NCBI GenBank assembly: GCA_040437565.1
Contig: JBDOQK010000026.1
Span: 248,001-312,000 of the forward strand
Source of the DNA: Albugo candida
Taxonomy: Eukaryota; Oomycota; Peronosporomycetes; Albuginales
DNA length: 64,000 bases
Direction: 5' to 3'
Shown here: positions 22,751 to 35,369 of the stretch, in pieces
Position numbering within the stretch: position 1 is the stretch's first letter
Layout: every line of letters starts with the position of its first letter
Position numbers and translations under genes: made by a program
The notes under the pieces: model-generated
What the model saw: only the letters and a program-made list of their open reading frames with translations
What the model was told of the DNA's origin: nothing
Databases searched by the model: none

Positions 22751-25641
22751 CCGAGGAAATCTATACACACAATCTCGCAATAGGATTATTCCATTTAAGA
22801 ATTTCATCACGCATGATAACGTGAATTCTTTGCATCGTAATTTACGGGGACAAAGATTTTCAAATGACGGGTGCCTATAATAGCGAAGGAAACCCTCAAT
22901 TATGCTATCAAAAATCATCACTACAATCTTGACACACACCGGGTGAAATTTTGTTTTGTGGTGGGGCTGGGCTCAGCTGGAGCCTCGTGGAATCCAGCCG
23001 GGCCAATATGCTTCAGCGGATATCCTCTACATTGAAAAGTGCTCCTAGACGAATGCATCCAGGTTTTGATCGACTGGTATCGTACTATCGTCGTCGTGGG
23101 AGCTCCTGGTGGGGGAAGTGTTGGTACTTGTACTCGTAGTCATTGATGTTACAGAAGGTGGTAATAGCAGTGGCTAAGATAACTTCGCAGATTGAACAGA
23201 TTGTGACTCGGGAATTACTACTTTCCATCAAATCAGAAAGCGATTAGTCCCAGAGTACCTATATGGTCAAACCTATAGAACTTCGTCAAAAGACAGCAAG
23301 AAATGTCGAAGTATGGAGAATCTAGAAGAAGTCAAAATTCGAAACTTACTACACTACGTCTGACATGCTGACATCGAAGTGTTCTTCGGGGACGATATCC
23401 GGTCCTGAGTTCGCTTTTTTCATATTTAGGGATGCCTTTTGTAAACTCTCGCCGCCGCGATTTGTTGCAAGGATGGTAAGGTTCAAGATAGGCATAGTTG
23501 CTCATGCTTAGTATGCTGAGTAAGAGAACACTGTTCGTTTCCTGCCTCTAAACACTGAAACCTACAACCAACGGCTCTCCCGTGTATACGCAAGAACTTT
23601 CAAGCCACCAATATTCGCCAAACCATCGATCGCCATCACGTTTCAGTTGCTACGTATCCCTTATTATCTTAATGGTACGCATCTTACACTTCCAGTATCG
23701 TCACAGATGCATTCGGATATCATCTGTCCAGTACCTGTCTTGTCGCTGTCGATATCGATCAGAGATAATCATCTATACCGGCAATTTTCTAAAGAAAAGA
23801 CGCGGATTCTGAAGAAATTCAGAGTTTGTATCAAGAATGGCAGAGTCTTCTAAAAGGAAGTTTAAGGGAGCAATTGACTCCATGGGAGTACGGCACTGGT
23901 GTCGGCGTTTTAGCTTTTCTTATGTCCTTGTACAGTTTCAGTGTCATGTAATTCTGAACAACCTGGTAAGGACTTCCATATCATGAATTCATATAGCGTG
24001 TGAGGGACGAAGTGCCAAGGATGCAATGCCTGAATGCTCGTATATCCTTACATTACGTGGCAATGCATAAGCACTCTTTGTCAAAAAAAAGCGACTTGCT
24101 GCTTCACAGGCTTTGTTTTGCGATCGCTAAAGTTTCGAGACAAAATATCATTCATCTCCTGCTCGGAGTCAAGCGCTCTGTTTCTCGGGTAGGCCGATGC
24201 ATCAGTAGCGGTATCATGTGTTTCAAATTTACTTCTTTGCTTTTGTCTTCTTACTAAAAGGTCCAGCTCGATCAGGCTCTTTTGTCTCTTTGTCATACCA
24301 GACGCGAGTCTCGATAGGGACTACATCAAGCTCCACGCATCAAGAAAAATTCTCGTAGCCATCTAGTACTTGGCCTAAAGTCTAAGACAAAAGCAGATTG
24401 TCAAGCCAGCAAGACAGCTATGTACTTTAGCGGTTTGAGTGGTCGCAGATTTTTCCATTACTTTCGACAAGTGCAAATTACGCGGCATGTGCTACACACA
24501 ATCGAGTTGACATTCTAATCCGAGGCACTTCAATGCAAGTTTGAGGATCCCGCCCTGAATCTCGTTTCCAAAGCACATCGTGATTGGATCACACTGGAAG
24601 GATTCGACTATTTCCACATATGGTACTATCATCGATCAAGGGTCATGGATCTAGTACACTTTTTTGAATCGTGACGCCTGATTTCCGTGTCCCTTAATTG
24701 CTATCTGGGATCGATATGTTGATAGAAGTGTGACGTTTTGTTAGATACTTTCATTAATGTAACCGAATGCCTTGAGTTTGTATTCAAGTGTATATGGGCA
24801 AGATTTCAAATAATAAATCAGATAATCGGATGAAAAAAAAGTGAAATAGAGCTCTCGGGCGATCATTGAAGATTCCTACCTAAGGATACAAAGGCAAGAC
24901 TTCAAGGACCACGTGGGCACACATGAGCGCTTACGCAATGGCATCGATTCTATGCGGAGATTTCAGGATGTACCTGACTGGTTAACCGTCTCGTAGTCAA
25001 AGGTGTTATATCATGGAACGACCCATTTTTGATACAGTTATCCGGTGTTCTGCAATGAGGGCTTATTAGCGGTTCTTCCTGGTGAATCTAGCAGTCTCCG
25101 CTAGTTGTGCGCCCACACATCAGAGATATGCTGAATCACTCCTTTTGAACCACTAGGGAGTGCTGCGACGGACAGATCATCTCAAGCCTATAATTGAAGG
25201 CAGAGAGGTATCGTGTCCATTGATAGGCGGCACGGGAAGGCTATTTGATCAATACAGCAGTATTCTTGGACATGGCTATAAATAGGATGAAGCACCGCAT
25301 CATCGGAAGCGAGTTTAATGGATCAAGTCCAACATCTTGTGACCTTGATGCAGATACAGAGTAGGTATTGATACATGCGAGGTTATGCTTGGTACGTTGT
25401 TGCGTTTTGGATGTTAACGGCAAAGCTGTACTCGACAGGGAATGCGGACTTTGTATGATGCGAATATTAAAGTCATCTCTCTGGTAAGCAGATGTTCGAG
25501 TTAAAAGCACATGGTGGTCTCTATGCAGACCGACTCAGAAGCCAAGGATGTCGAAAAAATTTTTCTTTCACTTTAGCCATTTGCGGAATTGATTTGTCCT
25601 GTATAGTTGAGCTCTCCTGCTTCATTTAAACTTTTGTCAAT
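22751..25641. other. repeat-derived or empty region
   Basis: No gene could be supported over about 2.9 kb. The first kilobase continues the Gypsy-like composition; an open stretch near 23582-23853 has no recognisable product. From 24300 to the lipase start only short frames with frequent stops are seen. Confidence 0.4.
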
Positions 25642-26568
25642 ATGTTATTGCATTGTGCATGGATCGTATTTCACGCTATATTATGGCTACCATTACGAGG
25701 TGACACCAACCCACCCTTATTTAGTGCTGGTCAGTATGATGAAAAACTAGCATTATACCTGGTGCGCATATCCTCAGCGATGTACTGTCCGGCACCCGCA
25801 ATTTCAATTTGGAGTTGCGTAGCTTGTTCTCAGGCAGGTCTTTTACAAGACACGAAAGTCGTGATCGACTCGGAAAGTAGTTTTCAAGGAATAGTTGGGT
25901 ATTCGGCGGATCGTGACGCGATTGTCATTGCATTCCGTGGAAGTAGCAATTTGAAAAATTGGATTGCTAATGTCAAATTCGTGAAAACGAAAGCGTACAA
26001 TGACTTTCCTGAGGCGTTGGTTCATCGTGGCTTCTACGAATTATACCAGAAAGTGGCAGCGCAAGTTTTAGCGAGTATACAAAAACTACGTCAAGAACAT
26101 GCAACAGCGGTCATTCTAGTGACTGGGCACTCGCTGGGTGGAGCGATTGCCTCAATTTGTGCCTTTGAGCTGAAACTTCTTCACGGCTTGGATGCACACG
26201 CCGTCTATACCTTTGGTCAGCCAAGATTAGGAAATTTCGCGTTCGCCCAATTGATGAACAACTATGTGCCCAGTCTGAATCGAGTGATACACGCTAAAGA
26301 TGTTGTTCCTCATATGCTGCCGTCATATTTGCGATATTATCACTCCAAAACTGAGGTTCGCAATGTCGTGAAAATTCACTTTAAGGTTTCACTAAGTGTT
26401 CCTTTGCAGATTTTTTATGGAAAGTTTTTTGAATCGTATCGTATGTGTAGCGCTAAGGACGGTGAAGATAAAACGTGCTCAAATGTATGCGCTCCGTACT
26501 CATGCCAGAGTATCGAGGACCATACAAGCTACCTAAATGTTACATTGGGGGACCGCGTACAATGCTAA
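25642..26568 (+). CDS. secreted class 3 lipase, paralogue 1
   Basis: Triacylglycerol lipase-like protein (fungal/plant class 3 alpha/beta hydrolase). The N-terminus is hydrophobic (start at 25642, FHAILWLPL), consistent with a signal peptide. Block AIVIAFRGSSNLKNWIAN precedes the nucleophile elbow VTGHSLGGAIAS (catalytic Ser). Then YTFGQPRLGN, the Asp in HAKDVVPH and the His region YYHSKTEV. As one frame it is 308 residues, but 26356-26409 (54 nt, GTTCGC...TTTGCAG) looks like an intron. Removing it joins SKTE to IFYGKFFESYR, as in family members that read TEVWY, and gives 290 residues. A Cys-rich C-terminus (six Cys) suggests disulphides in the extracellular space. It is paralogous to 43691-44641. 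Confidence 0.9.
   Translation: MLLHCAWIVFHAILWLPLRGDTNPPLFSAGQYDEKLALYLVRISSAMYCPAPAISIWSCVACSQAGLLQDTKVVIDSESSFQGIVGYSADRDAIVIAFRGSSNLKNWIANVKFVKTKAYNDFPEALVHRGFYELYQKVAAQVLASIQKLRQEHATAVILVTGHSLGGAIASICAFELKLLHGLDAHAVYTFGQPRLGNFAFAQLMNNYVPSLNRVIHAKDVVPHMLPSYLRYYHSKTEVRNVVKIHFKVSLSVPLQIFYGKFFESYRMCSAKDGEDKTCSNVCAPYSCQSIEDHTSYLNVTLGDRVQC
26356..26409 (+). other. candidate in-frame 54-nt intron in lipase 1
   Basis: Starts GTTCGC and ends CCTTTGCAG with TCACTAAG as a branch-like site. Length is a multiple of three and it has no stop, so either outcome keeps the frame. The same intron-like block with the same length is in the paralogue. Confidence 0.6.
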
Positions 26569-27846
26569 ATGCCTCTCATTGGGCTTGCACGGATTTGACA
26601 TCGAGAATATTTTCGGATCAAGTGAACAAACTTTGCTTTCAGAGCGGCATTTCGTATTGCGAGCTCTATGCTGCAATCAGATGTCAACGAATTAGAATTA
26701 GAGCACCAGACATAGCTCGTCTATACACAAGTGTAGACGTGAAGCAAGAGATCGCTGGCATCTCAAACAATATTACTGCTCTGTTTCTTTAATGTGTCGT
26801 GCCTCAAAACACGGTGTCTTCTTACCAATTCCAGCGAAGCACTCGGTGGGTTTTCCAGTCGAGTGTGGACCTAAGAAATGCTCTAGAATTGTTCTAGTTG
26901 GCCAATAAGATGGCGCTTCGTTCTTGATTTTTCTATCACTCTCGGTGTCCTTTGATCAAACCCGAGTTGGAGAAACTTTATTGGAGACGAAAGCGAACGT
27001 CGCAATGAAAAGGTTTCTAGCCAATTTCATGATACAATGAGGCACTACGTCCTGCGATTGCTACGATCATACAATCTCNNNNNNNNNNNNNNNNNNNNNN
27101 NNNNNNNNNNNNNNNNNNNNNNNNNNNNNNNNNNNNNNNNNNNNNNNNNNNNNNNNNNNNNNNNNNNNNNNNNNNNNNGGACCCAAGAAATGCTCTAGAA
27201 TTGTTCTAGTTGGCCAATAAGATGGCGCATCGTTCTTGATTTTTCTATCACTCTCGGTGTCCTTTGATCAAATCCGAGATGGAGAAACTTTACTGGAGAC
27301 GAAAGCGAACGTCGCAATGAAAAAGTTTCTAGCCAATTTCATGATACAATGAGGCACTACGTCCTGCGATTGCTACGATCATACAATCTCGTAACATACT
27401 TTGCTCAATCGACTAGAAACTCATTTTCAGCTATGTGTATTATGCAGAAACCATTCGATCATTCAGACTATAGCCATACTCCCTCACCAAAGTGAAGCAC
27501 ACGTCAATGTGCACTTGGATCATCAGTATAGCGTAGACACGTAATAAATAATACATTCTCCAGTCTGGTATTACGAGCTCTAGTAAATAATCAAAAAGGG
27601 GACTTTTCAATTAATACCCCGTATAAACGCATACTTACTAGAAAATGGAAACAATGGTATCGCGTCATTCGGACAGGAGCGCATGCGACCCAAACCAAAA
27701 TGCCACAAAGACTTCACCCCATTCACATATTGTACTGTCTTATTGTCTTTTCTTCCTCTATAATTTGGTGGGTCGCTTTTGACACTTCAATTTGACCTTC
27801 CACTTCTCCTTCATAATCGTACTCTAGTCGGCCGATACTGTACGCG
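26569..27846. other. intergenic region with a gap and diverged repeat flanks
   Basis: The first 200 bases still resemble the downstream flank of the other lipase gene. 26865-27078 and 27179-27390, on either side of the 27079-27178 gap, are near-identical but differ at several bases. Two haplotypes or a recent tandem repeat would explain this better than a simple overlap. No gene was seen up to 27846. Confidence 0.45.
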
Positions 27847-30800
27847 ATGCATTCGGTGCAGAATTCACATGCAGCCGGAGTGTGGACCATGTTGATAGCG
27901 CCTGTCAGTGACAAGGATCCCCGTTCTCGTACCTCTGCTAACAAAAAATCCACCAATTCGTCGCTAGATCCATCCCTTTCCTGCAGGCCGTCCCGCCATT
28001 GGGGCCCAAACGCGCTTGAAAAGTCCTCTCATGACCCACTCACTGCCTCTTTGGCCTCTCATACAAGCACAAAATCGGCTCGTAAAGCTTCATCTTCCAT
28101 ACTTGGAGACGTATTCTTTGATACAACCATTCGGTCCGACATCCCAGTACTGGAATCTTTTATCGAGGACGAAGAGGAAGCCATTATGAGAACGCTTCCT
28201 AAAAATCCGGGTCCATCGCCGCAGTTGGAAACTGAACGTTCAAGCTCGCGAACCAATCCATCCACTTTCAGTCTCTCCACTTCGTGGCCACTTTTGAGCG
28301 TCTCCATGAGTCTTCAAGTCAAACGCCACGTACTTCGGAGTGGATGGCTCAACAAGCAAAGCGATCACCTAAAATCATGGAATCGACGATTTTTTGTGCT
28401 CATGGAGCGCATCCATACGCCAACGAAAATGCGGTGGACATCGTTGCAATATTACAAATCCGATCAATGCGGTCGAATTCGTGGCGAGATACCTATTCAG
28501 AACGCTCTACCTGCAGAAATGACGTACCAGGAAGCTTGTGCCGCAGACGATTTCTATCGTAACCCAGCAACGATTCGATTTGTCGACCAAGAAGAGAGTA
28601 GGCGGCCTTATTGCTTCCAAGTAGGTCGCGGTCACATCCAATTCCTCTGCCAAGCACACGATGAAGAGGACGTCAGCGCGTGGGTATATGAGCTCCAGGT
28701 TGTTGAACAAGGTGATCCAGTAGCATCTCCAGGATCGTTTCAGACTTTGCCGGAATCTGACCACTTTAACCGGTCAAGTATGGAAGAAGATCGAGCGAGA
28801 GATAGTTTTTGGTTGTCGATGTCGCATTTGAATAGCAGAGTGTACGAGAATTCGGACTGGCGATCGTCCTCATCAATGTCCTCATTGAGACTTGCTCGAA
28901 AACAAGCCGTTCGACCTCGGATGGATAGCACGGATGTCGCCACACTAATCTCTCATCGATCTGACAGTCTCAAGCCTCAACGCGTCATAGAAATCTGCTT
29001 TGTGGCCGAACTTCGTAGACTCTTGAATGATGCAAACTCGCACGAGTCGATGATATGTTCTACTTTTATCAAATCCTTTTCCTTTGATGCAACACATTCA
29101 ATTGCTCCATTTGTGCGCTTGAGAGCTTTCCATGGTAATATCACCGAAATGATTTTACGGGACCACAGTCTGCGGATGCTTGAACTGGTCCAAGATAAAA
29201 CGTTCGATTCCGATCATCTTCTCGCGCTTTTACGTGCTTGTACGCACCGGCACATGGAGCAATATATTCTTTCTCCGATTCAGGTCAAGCTTGAAGCATA
29301 TTTATCGCAGGAATTTCACGTTGAAGACGTGCGATTGTATCGAAAATCCCAATGGCTAAAGGGCAAAGGTCAGCATTTCTTTCAGATTCCAGATCATCAC
29401 ATCTCTTCTCGCGAATGGCATCGAGCTACAAAGGTATTTCGAACAATAACGACGACATTGTGCCCTTCAGCTCGATACCAAATACTCGTGAAGACAATCA
29501 ATGAGATTAAAAGCACATTTTCTCGAGAGCATAATGGTCTTTTACAATCCGAAGACCTGCTCCCGATATTCACATTCGTAGCTGCGAGCAGTGGAGTCGA
29601 GCATTTGGCGTCGACCAGAGTGATTTTGTCTGAACTGAACATGTGCTTTCGTGGTGAAAATAGTGATGGATACATTAAGGTGTTCACAGACGCGTTATCC
29701 TTCATTGAGAGTGTGATCACTCCACCAGAACTTGAAGACGTATTCAAAGATTCCGTGACGGTCTCTACAGACGAGTATTATAATTCTTTCATACTTTTAG
29801 AACCGGAACCAATGTACCGTTATGGAGTCAGCATTGCCAGCATTACAACCAAAGGCTCGACTGCATTCGGGGCAAGTATTGGTGAAGGATATGTACTGAT
29901 GACATTGAATGGCCAAAGCGTTGTGTTCTGGTCCTATTCCGACGTGTTGACGCTTTTTACGCGTTCGACAAAGTCGTATACGTTTTCATTTGTCGCACCT
30001 GAATCGTATTTGATGATTCTCCAAGCGAACAAAATAATATGGAACGAGTCCTTGCTGAACGCATGTAAGCGGGGCGATATTGGATGCGTGCAAATGCTTC
30101 TTGCCAATGGAGCTGATGTCAACTACGTGGGGCACGAGTACAGGAATACCGCTTTACATGTTGCAGTAGAGGCGGTACACCTTAATATCGTTTCGTATCT
30201 CTTGCAGCATGGAGCATGTACCTCCAAAATCGACGAATATGGTCGAACTGCGCTTCATATGGCGGGATTGCCGTGTCGATCGCGATGTGAATCGATCTCG
30301 AGAGATGCACGAATTGCTGTGATTATACGCAAATTGCTACATTACGGAAGTCAGCACCACCAAGTCGATATGTTTGGTAATACAGTGTTGATGCTGCTGG
30401 CCGCCAACGGCTACCTGAGTGGTATTGACATTCTGATTGAGGCTAAGCACGATGTTGAGCTAGATGCACGAAATTGGACGCATGGAATGACTGCATTGAT
30501 GATGGCGGTCCAGCGAGGGAATTACCAAGTGGTGCAAGCTCTGCTGGATTACGGTGCCACGGTCAATTGCCAGACACTAAATGGAGAAACTGCGCTTCAT
30601 TTCGCCGCTAGCGTTGCGAATAGAGATATTTGTGAGCTATTGGTCGACCATGGGGCAGATGTGAATATCTGTAGCACAGCCGGAATCTCACCGCTCATGT
30701 TAGCACTTTGCCAAGGAAATTGCCATACATTGATTCGATTGGACTCGATGGATCCAAGCTGCAGAAATACGTCAACATTCACACAACTTGCTTCAAAATG

Positions 30801-32922
30801 CCCGAGCAGATATCGCTCTGCATCTAAAGCATCCACCAAATCGGATCAAGTGCATGAGGTTGTGTCGCTTGAAGCTGCCTGGGACACTGCCCAATACTTG
30901 TTAGCTGCCGATGGTGACACGAACATCGTGTGCAAGGCCTTTCTTGGACCAGCAGAATACGCAGCAAAATTTGCAGACGACAGCCTTTACAAACTCATAC
31001 TAGCCATGGATGGTGAACGTGATCCATCTGAATCTCTGCAGTTACGAAGTAGTATAATTGAAGCCGGGAATCGATTAGATCTTCATGAGTCTATTGATGC
31101 TACCATCCTGTCAGTCGTGGAGTGTGAGAGAGTCGAGTGGGACGATGTGGGGGCGCTTCTTTGCTACTGGAAAGCTTCCAAGCAATGGAATGTAGTGACA
31201 CACACACTACAAAGTATACTCGAAGAAATACCGTCAAAAAGATCCAAGCTCTGTCTGCGTGTGGTGCTGCAAATTCTGCATCAAATGATTGTCCTTTTGC
31301 AGTACAATGAAGGTAAAAATGCTGAATGCGTGGACGACCTTTACTCCGTGATTTCGTTCGCATATGAACAAGCTCAAGCTCTGGATGCCCAGGCAGTATT
31401 TTGGTGCAAGAGGCATTCTCTTCTGTTCAAATACCAAGAGGCGTACAAAGCGGGCCAAAAGCAGCCTCCGCAAATAATGAGTGGGTCTCATCAACTTTAT
31501 GAGGAGCTTCATGTATTCCTTAGACGATGTAAGCTCTCGAGCGCGAATTTGGCATTTCTGGTCGATCCGCAAGTCACAGAGCTGACAGACGATGACGCTG
31601 CCGAAGCGCTGATAATGGATCCTCTGAGCACTAGCTTTGAGCGAATATCCCTGACACCAACTCTACGATCTTCGACCTCTTGTGAGAATCCGCAATCTCG
31701 AGAGACGAGCATGGAAATAGAAGAAGCGATCAAAGATCGACTCTCGATGGCTGGTGTATGGCCTCAGCAAAAACGGGAAATCATTGACCCGACAAACATG
31801 GAAAAAAATATGCTCCCAAAGCGCGCGCTGCCATCTTTTCGCAAATGTGCTTTTCATAGTCGCTTCTCATTCGTATACCATTGCTCGAATCAAACCTGGT
31901 AAGAAAAGATGTCGTATACAGAGCTTTACTGATCCCAATGATAGCTTACTCGACGTCGAGCCGATGATTGTGGCCCAGCAAATTACACTTTTGCAGCATT
32001 ACTACCTCACACGTGTTCGAGGTTTGATCATATTGTTGTTGGATTTCACGCACTTACCGTATACTTCAGTGTCGGAAATCACAGCTTCCAAGCGTGATGC
32101 AGATCAAACCCCTGGTTTTGATCGTTCAAGAAAGCTCCATCATCACGTATGCATTCACAAACTTCCTCCTTCTTTTTCTACAACATCTGGTTTGCAGATT
32201 TCCATGTGGATCGTGAGCCAAATCCTTTGTCGCGACGACGCCGACCAACGTGCTCAAGTTTTGGATTTCTTTATCAGAGTTGCAAACTTGTTTCTATCAC
32301 CCTTGCAGAACTTCGATGGATTTATAGCTATTATAAACGCCTCCAATGATTCTTCCATTCATCGCTTGAAAAAAACCTGGGAAAAATTGCCTTCGAGAAG
32401 CTACCAAATGTGGCACACATTGAACCAGTTTACACAAAAAGCGGCGCGGTACGTTCCTTCATTATTTACGCCTGTTCGATAGCCTTTACCACGTTTCTGC
32501 GGGTAGAACAATGATCAGGGCAATGGAAGAAGCCTCTCCACCATGCGTGCCTTATCTTGGCACAGTCTTGCAGCAACTGATCGCGTTACAAGAGTGTCCA
32601 GCGTATTGCGTGGTGAAAAAGAGCCTCAATCTAAACAAGGTTTGTATGGAAATTATACTATGAAATGAGTGATGAATGGTTGTGCGATGTGCGTAGTTTC
32701 GGTATCGGAACGCCATTCTACAAAAAGTCACCGAATGTCAGAATGTGCCGTATTTAATCCCTATGGATGCACACGTGCTGGTACGTGGCGTCAGTTTACA
32801 ACGCATCCTGTACAATTTCTATTATCTTCGCGTAGAGAATGGTGTGTGCACCGCCTTCATTCGCGAATCAAGAAGCTGCTTTTCAGCGGTCTCTTGCCGT
32901 AGAGACGCGCGCGCAACGTTGA
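27847..32922 (+). CDS. PH-VPS9-ankyrin-RasGEF multidomain exchange factor
   Basis: Exons 27847-31898, 31945-32021, 32070-32146, 32198-32448, 32483-32639, 32697-32780 and 32836-32922 total 4,785 nt (1,594 residues). Residues 160-295 are a PH domain (SGWLNKQSDHLKSWNRRFFVL). About 500-625 is VPS9, the Rab5-family exchange domain (SEDLLPIFTFVAASSG, GYIKVFTDALSFIES). About 655-717 resembles PDZ (GEGYVLMTLNGQSV). About 738-1010 holds ankyrin repeats (TALHVAVEAVHLNIVSYLLQ, GETALHFAASVANRDICELL). The last 240 residues are a RasGEF (CDC25-type) domain: DVEPMIVAQQITLLQHYY, ISMWIVSQIL, RAQVLDFFIRVANL, RLKKTWEKLP, PPCVPYLGTVLQQL, and a final AAFQRSLAVETR like the family's C-terminal helix. It probably links phosphoinositide membranes to Rab5 and Ras activation. 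Intron 32449-32482 (34 nt) is the least certain. Confidence 0.85.
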
Positions 32923-33011
32923 ACATCAATGTGACTGAAATAGTGTGGATCCATCAGAGATGGATTTATATATAATTTATGTACCATGTACTTCAAGTCA
33001 GATTTTTGTCG

Positions 33012-33406
33012 ATGCTCGCGCGCTTGGTAGAGAATTATGGCTCATCATCTGAGGACGAGATGGACGATAAATTTGATCCTGTACATCGAATTGTTAACAA
33101 TTGCTGTGATGTGTTAAGCTGATCGATTGAATTTAGCCTTTACAAAGTAAAAGCCACATCCCTTCGGCAAATGAGATACTTAATGCATCATCTACAGGTA
33201 TGGTAAAGTCCGTTACGCCATGCTTCAGTCATTCAAAGCGAAAAGGAGAAACACTTTCGTCTGGAACAATGAAGATTTTACGATCAGCACCAAAGAGAAT
33301 ACAACAGGATAAGCTTCGTTTCCGGCCACCGCAGCTAACGCGTCCCAATATAGCAACGGAGGATCTTGAGTACGGTAGCTTTGATGCTTTAACGAGATTG
33401 ATTTAA
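33012..33406 (+). CDS. small conserved acidic protein, function unknown
   Basis: Two exons. The first starts at 33012 (MLARLVENYGSSSEDEMDDK). Its donor is at 33081 (GTACAT, intron 56 nt, 112 residues) or 33093 (GTTAAC, 44 nt, 116 residues); both close in frame with the acceptor at 33135-33136. The second exon reads IPSANEILNASS, then KRKGETLSS, and near the end LRFRPPQLTRPNIATEDLE. The layout (YxSSSEDE start, PSAxxxLxxS block, FxPPQLxRPNIxTED end) is one I associate with small conserved eukaryotic nuclear proteins, but I cannot name it. It lies 89 bp downstream of the RasGEF gene on the same strand. Confidence 0.6.
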
Positions 33407-35360
33407 CGTGATAATTTCTTTAGTGCGTGGAATACGAAGAAAACGATGCGGAAGCATAATAGTAACCATAAGAAATGACATTTGCTAATTGTATAGAAGC
33501 ATTGCACTCTGGTTTTCTCGGTGTCGTCTCATCGTGCGTAAACCTGAGAAATGAATTGGTTTGGAATATCTTTCCCGCTAAATGAGGCGCATCAAGCTAA
33601 TTTTTGATCTTTTGACGCTCGTTCCAATTGTTTTGCTGCTGCTCCATCCGAAGAAGTGCTCATACAGGCCTTACAGTCCCCCGTTAGAATTTCACATTTA
33701 TATATGCAGCGAACCGTATCCATCGGAATCGATCTCTTAAGATGTATAGTCAGAATGCAGTTCTGATAGTCAGTCAGTATATCAGCAGAGTGGCCATTAT
33801 TGATTTGGTCAGAATGCTTTATTACATCTCACATTCATCGTAGAAGAATTTTGCGGCTTTGAATCGGTCCCCAAAGATATCGCCAAAACCATAGGCTACG
33901 GCCAAGATGCATACCAATAGGCGGAAACATGCTCCCATATCATGCTTGAACTGATCTCCATCAACTTTGTCCAGTGATTCCACGGTCCAATAATTTTTTG
34001 ATCGCACTCGCTCTGATTTCAACATACTGTAATGTATCGNNNNNNNNNNNNNNNNNNNNNNNNNNNNNNNNNNNNNNNNNNNNNNNNNNNNNNNNNNNNN
34101 NNNNNNNNNNNNNNNNNNNNNNNNNNNNNNNNNNNNNNNCTCTTAAGATGTATAGTCAGAATGCAGTTCTGATAGTCAGTCAGTATATCAGCAGAGTGGC
34201 CATTAATGATTTGGTCAGAATGCTTTATTACATCTCACATTCATCTTAGAAGAATTTTGCGGCTTTGAATCGGTCCCCAAAGATATCGCCAAACCCATAG
34301 GTTACGGCCAAGATGCATACCAATAGGCGGAAACATGCTCCCATATCATGCTTGAACTGATCTCCATCAAATTTGTCCAGTGATTCCACGGTCCAATAAT
34401 TTTTTGATCGCACTCGCTCTAATTTCAACATATTGTTATGTATCGCTAAATCGAAAGAAATGTACAGGTGGTCACATTATTTAAAATGTCCAATTCAATT
34501 CGTTGCGTTATCGCCTTAAAGTAATAAGAGATCTTTGCTGCAATATTTGACCTGCTGACGGGGATTCGTACGTCAAGCATTGGACCTGAATAACCTGTTG
34601 TCTCTGTATTGACAAGGTTTCGTGCAAAGGGAGGGCGACATCAGATTTCGGACAATAGCACCACAAGCTCGATCCTTCGAGAAATTGGAAAGGCAAACAT
34701 TAAAGAAGACGTTGCCACCCAAGGTACTCGTAGGCGGCGTTGTCCGGGAAGCTGAGAGTAGCATCGAGTGGAAAAGTAGTGTATGCTTAATACATCACTC
34801 ATTAACAACAATATTTGGTGGCATGACCAGGTGTAGACCCTAGAATATTGAGCTGCTTCTTCATGAGAACGAAAAGCTCAGCACATTAGAGATGGCTGAT
34901 GAACACTTGGTGATCCCGACGTTGTTAAGAAGGCATCTAGCTATTGCAACGAATCCATTAGAAAATTGCCCTCATCTTGTAGCAAACCCTGCCCATGTGC
35001 GATAATTCAAATTGATGATGCAGATTTATTGTACGTGCACTAATTGCTTCGAAGATACTTACGTCCTCTTGGAAGTGATGATGTACTAAGGTCACATAGT
35101 CGTCTGCATTGATGGGTACTCCAAGCTGTATTCCGATGAGTTCCTAACCGATTCTTGGAAACATCCATTCTTGTGTAGTATTCCGAATGCTACCATCACA
35201 TTCTCTAAAGACACGCAGAGCGTAGAGTATACTGTACAATCAGCCTTTGCTTGACCAGTCGCCTCAGATTAACATCTCTAATCTGAACGTGAACACACGA
35301 TGTAATCATGCTTACAATCTCTGAGCCGAAATGAATATTTTCTATGGACAAGCATCGCAG
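33407..35360. other. region with a duplicated small ORF around a gap
   Basis: A minus-strand frame of 61-67 codons (MLKSERVRSKNYWTVES..., then a hydrophobic run RLLVCILAVAYGFG) occurs twice, at 34025-33822 and 34431-34246, on both sides of the 34040-34139 gap. The copies differ at several bases. It could be a real small membrane protein or chance. The rest of the stretch has no recognisable gene. Confidence 0.35.
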
Positions 35361-35369
35361 GTGTTAGTG

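Noticed and set aside
31754-31898. Separate gene starting at 31754 for the RasGEF domain
   Set aside because: A 46-nt GT-AG intron (31899-31944) with a branch-like TTACTGAT joins it in frame to the upstream protein, and all later introns then keep the frame.
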